Positions 1-4,981 of a DNA stretch of 12,030 nucleotides are shown here, in pieces. Below the pieces are notes generated by a model. It searched no databases and had not been told where the DNA came from. It saw only the letters and a list, made by a program, of their open reading frames with translations. Every line of letters starts with the position of its first letter. The first letter of the stretch is position 1. Source of the DNA: Candidatus Heimdallarchaeota archaeon (GTDB lineage: Archaea; Asgardarchaeota; Heimdallarchaeia; Heimdallarchaeales; Heimdallarchaeaceae); NCBI GenBank assembly GCA_016839875.1, contig JAEOTK010000163.1, positions 1 to 12,030 of the forward strand, in the 5' to 3' direction. The position numbers and the translations under genes were made by a program.

Positions 1-180
1 CGCGATAGAGATCGCGACAGAGATCGTAATCGTGATGGACAAACAGATTGCGATCCTGAATGTGATACAGATTGTAATCCAGATTGTGATCCTGAATGTG
101 ACCCAATACGCGATAGAGATCGTGACCGTGATCAAGATAGATTAGGATTAAGAAATTGCACTAGAAGCGTCTGTGATTAA
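1..180 (+). CDS. C-terminal fragment of an Asp-rich, alternating-repeat protein with Cys-Asp units
   Basis: The frame is open from the left edge to a TAA at 178-180, giving 59 residues with no start in the window. The translation alternates almost strictly: nearly every second residue is Asp, Glu, Asn or Gln, first as Arg-Asp pairs, then as Cys-Asp/Pro-Glu units (CDPECDTDCNPDCDPEC), then Arg-Asp again. The Cys block contains seven cysteines, so metal binding is conceivable, but I recognise no family. A 21-base stretch at 45-65 recurs at 81-101 with one mismatch, a 36-bp period. The segment is visibly richer in GC than the rest of the window. Plus frame 2 is also open to 145 and one minus frame is open across much of it, as expected for a hexamer-based repeat, so the frame choice is not certain. 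A T10 tract 47 bp after the stop favours this frame. Confidence 0.5.
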   Translation, partial: RDRDRDRDRNRDGQTDCDPECDTDCNPDCDPECDPIRDRDRDRDQDRLGLRNCTRSVCD

Positions 181-220
181 ATTATGCTGTAAATTTAAGA
201 CTTGAAACTTTGATTTAGAA

Positions 221-237
221 TTCTTCTTTTTTTTTTC
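221..237 (+). terminator. T-tract terminator after the repeat-protein gene
   Basis: The run TTCTTC followed by ten T residues (227-236) lies just downstream of the plus-strand stop at 180. Archaeal termination commonly needs only a T-rich stretch on the non-template strand. No stable hairpin precedes it. Confidence 0.5.
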
Positions 238-253
238 TAAAACTATTTTTTCA

Positions 254-1603
254 TCAAATGTAATCTATCAAATCTCTCATTTTTTCTATGGTTTCAAGAC
301 CTTTTCTTGTAATTTCTGCAATAAGCTGTTTTCTTTTCTTATCTGTTTCTGAGAGACTAATCAATCCTCTCTCTTTCAATTCGTTAAGATGTTGATAGAT
401 GGATTGTAGTGATTGATTTTCTCCCAAAGACTTCCAAATAGAGTAACCATAATTTGCCCGTTTTTCAGCGATAAGGTTAAGAATCTCAAACTTAGTAGTA
501 GAACTCTCTGATAGTCCCCAGACAATTTTCTTCTTCCCTCTAAGCTGTGAAGCAAAGATGTTTAATGCATTGAAACCAGACCCAGTTAGTACTGCAACAG
601 AGCTTAATGGAGAAATTTCTTTTTCGTTGATAAGGAGCTTTGAAGCAGCTAAAACAGAAGCAGAAGAAGGTTCTATAAATATGCCTTCATTTCTTGCAAT
701 ATTCAGAGCTTCTTCAATCATTGTTCCAGCTTTAACTTGTATTTCTTTTCCTTTTGTTTTTGCTAGAAGATCATTCACTTCACTTAAGAGAAAAGGTTGT
801 TTTATTTCAAGAGATTCTGCTAAATAAGCTGTTTTAGTTTTTTCTAATGAAACAGCAAAAATCTTTGGCATTTCATCTATCCAGTTTGATTCTATTGCAT
901 CTTCTAATCCTCTGAAAATGGAATAGACAAGAGAACCAGAACCTCTAGGAACAATAATTGTATCAACATGATCTTTCTGAAGAATTAACTCCAGACCTAT
1001 GGTTTTTTGACCTTCGATAGTAAGCAAGTTTTTCTCAGGAGAAGCAAAATAAGCTTTCTCCTTTTTTGCTATTTCCTCAGATGCTGAGATAGCATCGCTG
1101 ACAGTTTCTCCCTGCTCAATAACTTTGCTTCCGTAAAGTTTCATCTGTTCTATCTTTGAAAGCTCTAAATTCTGAGGAATAACATTAATAGAATTTATAT
1201 CTGCTTTTGCTGCATAGGCTGAAAGACTTATGCTAAAAGAGCCCGTACTTGCCCCAACAATTGTAGAAGCATTATTTTGATGAGCATCTGATAGGATCAA
1301 AGAACACGCTCTATCTCTAAAGGTACCTGTAGGATTTCTAAACTCAAGTTTGATATTTAGGTTAGATAATTCAGGATCTTTCCCAATTTGCAGTAAAGGT
1401 GTGTTCCCTTCAACTAAAGATATGGGTTTCTTAAAATTCGGAAGAAAATGATGAAGTGACCACATTGATGTAAGATTAATCTCTGAAGGTTTTGGTCCTT
1501 TAATTGGTGGAATTGTTATAAGACCTTTACAATCTGGACAACGCAACAAAGGTTTACTAAACTCTCTATTACAACTTGTACATGTTGGTTGATTAATCCA
1601 CAT
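254..1603 (-). CDS. Threonine synthase-like PLP fold (Lys to Arg) with C-terminal PadR-type winged helix; putative regulator
   Basis: 449 residues. An N-terminal zinc ribbon (C8, C11, C22, C25) and a fold-type II PLP-enzyme core (about 60-350) match archaeal threonine synthases. The active-site motif, normally NPTG(S/T)FKDR, reads NPTGTFRDR, so the Schiff-base Lys is Arg96 (AGA). The Ser-Gly-Asn loop that contacts the PLP ring reads STGS at 119-122, without Asn, and the phosphate loop reads GSGS. EPSSAS (311-316) and LTGSGF (339-344) remain. Residues 371-445 form a PadR/MarR-like winged helix (YGYSIW, SLQSIYQHLNELKERGLI, then a basic wing and a final helix). True threonine synthases lack this domain. 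I infer a non-catalytic ligand-sensing transcription regulator, analogous to MocR fusions but with another PLP fold. The ATG start is supported by a TATA element 26 bp upstream, implying a leaderless mRNA. Assignment to the family is firm; loss of catalysis is inferred from the residues. Confidence 0.88.
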   Translation of the reverse strand: MWINQPTCTSCNREFSKPLLRCPDCKGLITIPPIKGPKPSEINLTSMWSLHHFLPNFKKPISLVEGNTPLLQIGKDPELSNLNIKLEFRNPTGTFRDRACSLILSDAHQNNASTIVGASTGSFSISLSAYAAKADINSINVIPQNLELSKIEQMKLYGSKVIEQGETVSDAISASEEIAKKEKAYFASPEKNLLTIEGQKTIGLELILQKDHVDTIIVPRGSGSLVYSIFRGLEDAIESNWIDEMPKIFAVSLEKTKTAYLAESLEIKQPFLLSEVNDLLAKTKGKEIQVKAGTMIEEALNIARNEGIFIEPSSASVLAASKLLINEKEISPLSSVAVLTGSGFNALNIFASQLRGKKKIVWGLSESSTTKFEILNLIAEKRANYGYSIWKSLGENQSLQSIYQHLNELKERGLISLSETDKKRKQLIAEITRKGLETIEKMRDLIDYI

Positions 1604-1625
1604 CTATCTGATTATTTTCAATCTG

Positions 1626-1633
1626 AAATATAA
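1626..1633 (-). promoter_or_regulatory. TATA box of the threonine synthase-like gene (leaderless)
   Basis: The minus strand reads TTATATTT centred about 26 bp from the A of the ATG at 1603. This is the usual TATA-to-start-site distance, so transcription would begin at or next to the start codon. No Shine-Dalgarno sequence is visible, which fits a leaderless message. Confidence 0.55.
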
Positions 1634-1659
1634 CTCTATTTGTTATCTACAGAACTGTA

Positions 1660-1860
1660 TTAAAGGCCCTCAATTCCTATTGCAGGCTCTTTTTTATCAA
1701 CTTCAATATCACAAGCACAGAGCTCGGACATTATCTCTTCTAATTGAAATGATAAAGGATCCTCAAATTCTAGATAGAAATCTATGTTCTGTTTCAGCAT
1801 GAAATCAGAAAGTTGAAGCAAGAGTTTTTTTTCCTTATCAGAGTTAACAACAATTCGCAT
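1660..1860 (-). CDS. Small acidic protein of unknown function (66 aa)
   Basis: I do not recognise a family. The product is short and soluble, with a probable beta strand (MRIVVNS), a helix rich in Lys and Leu (about 8-25), a strand (IDFYLEF), an acidic helix with Cys48 and Cys50 in a CAC motif, and a hydrophobic end (AIGIEGL). There is no signal peptide and no membrane segment. The ATG at 1858-1860 has a weak AAGGAT site about 11 nt upstream, and a TATA-like TTTAAA about 45 bp upstream that lies inside a palindrome. It ends 56 bp before the threonine synthase-like gene on the same strand, so the two may be partly co-transcribed although the second has its own TATA box. The amino-acid composition looks like a real protein rather than a chance frame. 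Confidence 0.6.
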   Translation of the reverse strand: MRIVVNSDKEKKLLLQLSDFMLKQNIDFYLEFEDPLSFQLEEIMSELCACDIEVDKKEPAIGIEGL

Positions 1861-1898
1861 AAAAGAAATATATCCTTAAAATTGAAAAAGCTTTCTTA

Positions 1899-1914
1899 AA
1901 GGTTTAAAAACCTT
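1899..1914. promoter_or_regulatory. Palindromic candidate operator in the divergent promoter region
   Basis: AAGGTTT and AAACCTT form a perfect 7-bp inverted repeat around an AA spacer. The TTTAAA within it sits where a TATA box for the minus-strand 66-residue gene would be expected. It lies in the 142-bp region between that gene and the acyl-CoA synthetase gene, 38 bp upstream of the latter's TATA box. A dimeric winged-helix regulator, possibly the neighbouring fusion protein, could bind here. This is inference. Confidence 0.4.
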
Positions 1915-1951
1915 AAAAACTATTGATTTTCATCATAGTTTAACAGAAAAA

Positions 1952-1959
1952 TTATATAA
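1952..1959 (+). promoter_or_regulatory. TATA box of the acyl-CoA synthetase gene
   Basis: TTATATAA is preceded by an A-rich stretch (GAAAAA) suited to a TFB recognition element. It lies about 47 bp before the ATG at 2003, predicting a leader of about 20 nt. A GTGAT sequence at 1993-1997, complementary to the archaeal 16S rRNA 3' end, sits 5 nt before the start. Confidence 0.65.
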
Positions 1960-2002
1960 GTAAGTTAAATCTTTGCTTATTAAATTAAAGTTGTGATTAT
2001 AT

Positions 2003-3673
2003 ATGCCTGAAAAAATATGGTCTTATTGTGAAGGAATTTCTGATCCCTTGGATATTCCAGAAATAAGTGTTATTGAACTATTCAGACAAACAGTTGAGAA
2101 ATTTCCAAATAGAGATATGATTGAATTCTTAGGAAAATTCAAATCTTATCCTCAAATGGATGAAGAAGTCAATAGATTCGCAAATTCACTAAAAGATTTA
2201 GGAGTGAAAAAGGGAGATAGAATAGCCTGTTTAATGCCTAATTGCCCACAATATGTTGTATCGTTTTTTGCAACAAACTCTCTTGGTGCAATATTTACCG
2301 CAATCAGTTCGCTTTACACCCCTAAAGAAATTAGATATCAATTACAAGACAGCGGAGCTAAAGTACTAGTTACACTTGATCTTTTCCTTGATAGTATAAG
2401 AGAAGTGATTGACGATACTGAATTGGAACATGTTGTAGTTTCTTCAGTTGCAGATGAACTATCAGCAGTTAAGGGTTTTCTTTATCGAAAAGTGATAGGA
2501 AGAAAGAATCCGAAAATAAAAGATGAATTAATATACTCTGATTTGCTGAAAAACGGAAAAAATGAAAGAATTATTGTAGATACAAATTCAAAAGAAGATA
2601 TTGCAGTTCTACAATATACAGGGGGTACAACCGGCGTGATGAAAGGCGCCATGCTTACCAACTATAATCTTATGGCGCAAGCTACCACTCTTCCATACTG
2701 GGACCTTTGGTTGCCTGAAAGACCTAAAGGTCAGTACAAGATATCAGGTTGTCTACCTATGTCTCATATATTTGGTTTTTCAACCTCATTTCTCTGGACT
2801 GTTGCTACAGGTGGTTTACTCTATTTAATTCCTGATCCAAGAAAACTCTTAGATGTAATGGAGAGTGTATCAAAATATGGTATCCATTTCATGTTTGCAG
2901 TACCAGTATTATATCAAAAAATAGCTGAACATCCAGATCTTGGAAAATATGACCTATCTTCTCTCTACCTTGCAATTTCAGGTGGTGAAGCTTTACCCTT
3001 ATCAACTTCAGAAAAGTTTGAAGCAGCTTCAGGTTGTATACTTGTTGAAGGTTATGGTTTATCAGAGTCTTCTCCCGTCACACATGTTAATCCAGCAAAT
3101 GCTGAATTAAAGAATGTTGGAACTATAGGAATTCCTATCCCTAATACACTTGCTATGGTTGTAGACCTGGAAACTTTGGAGGAAGTAAAAGAATACGGAC
3201 AAGAAGGTGAGTTGTGGATTCGAAGTCCTAGTGTCATGAAAGGATATTGGAACAATAAAGAAGCTTCTGATGAATCATTAGTCAAAGGTTGGTTAAGAAC
3301 TGGAGATATAGCTACTCAGGATGATAAAGGTTATTTCACTATTGTTGACAGACTCAAAGATATGATCATTGTTTCTGGTTACAAAGTCTGGCCTAATGAA
3401 GTCGAAGATATTCTCTATGCTCATCCAGACATTAATATGGCTGCTGTAGTTCAATCTAAAACTGAGACAGGAGAAGAAGTGAAAGCATTCTTAATAGCTG
3501 AACCTGGCAGTAAAGAACTTTCACATGATGAAATCAAGAAATACTGTAAAGAAAAAATGGCTCCTTACAAAGTACCAAAAATAATAGAGTACAGAGAAGA
3601 TTTGCCAAGATCACCTGTTGGGAAAGTTTTACGCAAAGAATTGCGTGCTGATGAGATTAAAGTTAAAAAATAG
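2003..3673 (+). CDS. AMP-forming acyl-CoA synthetase (probable long-chain fatty-acid-CoA ligase)
   Basis: 556 residues, the normal length for the adenylate-forming superfamily. It would activate a carboxylic acid, probably a medium or long fatty acid, with ATP to an acyl-AMP and then to acyl-CoA in the cytoplasm. Visible motifs in order: the P-loop YTGGTTGVMKGA at 205-216; LPMSHIFGF at 251-259; SGGEALP at 326-332; YGLSESSP at 351-358; RTGD at 432-435, whose Asp contacts the ribose; DRLKDMIIVSGYKVWPNEVE at 449-468, the hinge and A8 loop; and PVGKVLRKEL at 538-547, with the catalytic Lys541. Every core motif is intact. Substrate chain length cannot be read from the sequence. The gene is divergent from the winged-helix fusion block and ends 6 bp from the convergent RING-protein gene. 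It could be a single-gene transcript, with a TATA box upstream and a hairpin plus T-tract downstream. Confidence 0.93.
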   Translation: MPEKIWSYCEGISDPLDIPEISVIELFRQTVEKFPNRDMIEFLGKFKSYPQMDEEVNRFANSLKDLGVKKGDRIACLMPNCPQYVVSFFATNSLGAIFTAISSLYTPKEIRYQLQDSGAKVLVTLDLFLDSIREVIDDTELEHVVVSSVADELSAVKGFLYRKVIGRKNPKIKDELIYSDLLKNGKNERIIVDTNSKEDIAVLQYTGGTTGVMKGAMLTNYNLMAQATTLPYWDLWLPERPKGQYKISGCLPMSHIFGFSTSFLWTVATGGLLYLIPDPRKLLDVMESVSKYGIHFMFAVPVLYQKIAEHPDLGKYDLSSLYLAISGGEALPLSTSEKFEAASGCILVEGYGLSESSPVTHVNPANAELKNVGTIGIPIPNTLAMVVDLETLEEVKEYGQEGELWIRSPSVMKGYWNNKEASDESLVKGWLRTGDIATQDDKGYFTIVDRLKDMIIVSGYKVWPNEVEDILYAHPDINMAAVVQSKTETGEEVKAFLIAEPGSKELSHDEIKKYCKEKMAPYKVPKIIEYREDLPRSPVGKVLRKELRADEIKVKK

Positions 3674-3676
3674 TTA

Positions 3677-3720
3677 AACCTACGAGACTTCAATCTCGTT
3701 AGGTTGAAATTTTTCTTTTT
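3677..3720. terminator. Hairpin with T-tracts on both sides; likely bidirectional terminator
   Basis: AACCTACGAGA (3677-3687) pairs with TCTCG-T-TAGGTT (3694-3705): 11 base pairs with one bulged T (3699) and a 6-base loop. On the plus strand it is followed by ATTTTTCTTTTT. On the minus strand it is followed by a T6 run, the complement of A's at 3665-3670. It sits at the 6-bp junction of two convergent genes and overlaps the last codons of the RING-protein gene. Confidence 0.7.
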
Positions 3721-4981
3721 CTGCTTTTTCGATTTTTTGGCGACATACTGGACATGTTGCTTGTAGCTTCAACCATGTTCTTAGATGCTTGAAGTGGAAG
3801 ACATTATCACAGTGTTGACAAACAGTAGCATCACTGTCTCTTTCAACAACCGCATTACAGATTAGACATCGAGGAATTTCTTGTTTACATTTCCAACATT
3901 CTGAGCTAGTTGATCCTGTTGTAGGATATGAACAATATGGACATCTAACTACTTTTCTCGAGAAAACTCTTCTTGCTCTATATGATCCCTTATACACATA
4001 AAGCCTTGCTGTGTTTACTTTTTCTCCTAGTTCTTCCCTCCAGTCTAGTAGTGGTTTAATGACTGACACTAAACACACTAATGATGCTAAAGCAATTCTA
4101 ACTTCTCTGTTAAGATTTAAGGGGATGAAGTACAAAGCAAAACCAAAGACGAAAAGAATGATATAATTTCTTATGAAGATGAATTTTATAGCCTTCCCAA
4201 GGGTTTTGAGAAATTCTATAGTTTCTTTGTATAACCATTTGAAGAATCTTGCCACAATACTTGGAAACTTCTTGATTCCTCTCCACCAGAATCTGAAGAA
4301 AGTTAACAATATCTCTCCTATGTTTTTCATCAGTTCTTTGAACTCTTTTCTGAAATGGAGGATTATATTCAGAAGTATGAGAACTCCACCAATTAAGTAG
4401 AAAATCCATTTTTCCATTACATCTTCTGGAATTACTTCAACCCGAGTTAGTATCATTAGAACTATGCCTACTAATGAGAATAGATTCCATGGTGAGAATA
4501 TGATTTTCCATTTTATTCTTTTTAGAAATTTCTTGAGAGATTCCTTTAATTTTCTCATCAATTCCATGAATTTGATATTTAGGTCATAAACTTCCATGAA
4601 GTATCCAAAGAGTATCAAAACTAAACCAGCAGCCATTGCGATGTAAAGACCATAATCTCTTTCTAACTCAACCTGAAGAGCTGCGATGAGAGCTGGTAAA
4701 GCTAAAAGGAAGAATCCTATGTATGCAGTAATTGCACCAGTAACGAAGTAGTCAATTCCTTTTTTCCTCAGTCTAATCAATATGAACCCAAAGAAGACGA
4801 TTAAACCACCGGCAACTAGAATACCTAAACCAACATTGGATTCTACTTCCAGAATATGGAGAACGATAAATAGAATTATACCCACTAGTGCTATAGATAT
4901 ACCTATCCATAGAGCAATGATACCTGGGTTCCTTTTACTTTCTGGGGAGACTTTCTCTGCTACTATTTCTTCTTCAATCAT
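3680..4981 (-). CDS. Polytopic membrane protein with C-terminal zinc ribbon and RING finger; putative membrane E3 ubiquitin ligase
   Basis: 433 residues from the ATG at 4981; a TTG at 4990 is in frame, but the AAGGAGG site lies 1 nt from it and 10 nt from the ATG. About eight hydrophobic segments occupy 20-310: two hairpins near the N terminus, then further pairs separated by very basic, aromatic amphipathic helices. The soluble tail has a zinc ribbon (C347, C350, C362, C365) and directly after it a RING-like domain with all eight ligands: C372-x2-C375, C388-x2-C391, H396-x2-H399, C410-x2-C413. The segment VFHFKHLRTWL followed by CPVC is the RING signature, with the Trp after the third pair. 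RING domains of this type recruit E2 enzymes, so a membrane ubiquitin-ligase role is inferred by analogy with multi-span RING ligases such as Hrd1. Its ATG overlaps the stop of the upstream gene (ATGA). No ubiquitin-pathway gene is nearby. Confidence 0.82.
   Translation of the reverse strand: MIEEEIVAEKVSPESKRNPGIIALWIGISIALVGIILFIVLHILEVESNVGLGILVAGGLIVFFGFILIRLRKKGIDYFVTGAITAYIGFFLLALPALIAALQVELERDYGLYIAMAAGLVLILFGYFMEVYDLNIKFMELMRKLKESLKKFLKRIKWKIIFSPWNLFSLVGIVLMILTRVEVIPEDVMEKWIFYLIGGVLILLNIILHFRKEFKELMKNIGEILLTFFRFWWRGIKKFPSIVARFFKWLYKETIEFLKTLGKAIKFIFIRNYIILFVFGFALYFIPLNLNREVRIALASLVCLVSVIKPLLDWREELGEKVNTARLYVYKGSYRARRVFSRKVVRCPYCSYPTTGSTSSECWKCKQEIPRCLICNAVVERDSDATVCQHCDNVFHFKHLRTWLKLQATCPVCRQKIEKAEKEKFQPNEIEVS

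Noticed and set aside
45..101. 36-bp direct repeat considered as a CRISPR-like array
   Set aside because: There are only two copies, without unique spacers of regular length, and the repeat is explained by the periodic protein code.
1..145. Second open plus frame (starting at base 2) of hydrophobic/acidic repeats
   Set aside because: It ends at a TAG at 143-145 within the other frame. Hexamer repeats open several frames; the frame ending at 180 is longer and better placed before the T-tract.
558..827. Plus-strand open frame of 89 codons inside the threonine synthase-like gene
   Set aside because: It is an antisense shadow of a clearly recognisable protein, with no promoter or ribosome-binding site.
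254..1603. Annotation as an active threonine synthase (thrC)
   Set aside because: The Schiff-base Lys is Arg, the PLP-ring Asn is missing, and a DNA-binding domain is attached, so the enzymatic name would mislead.
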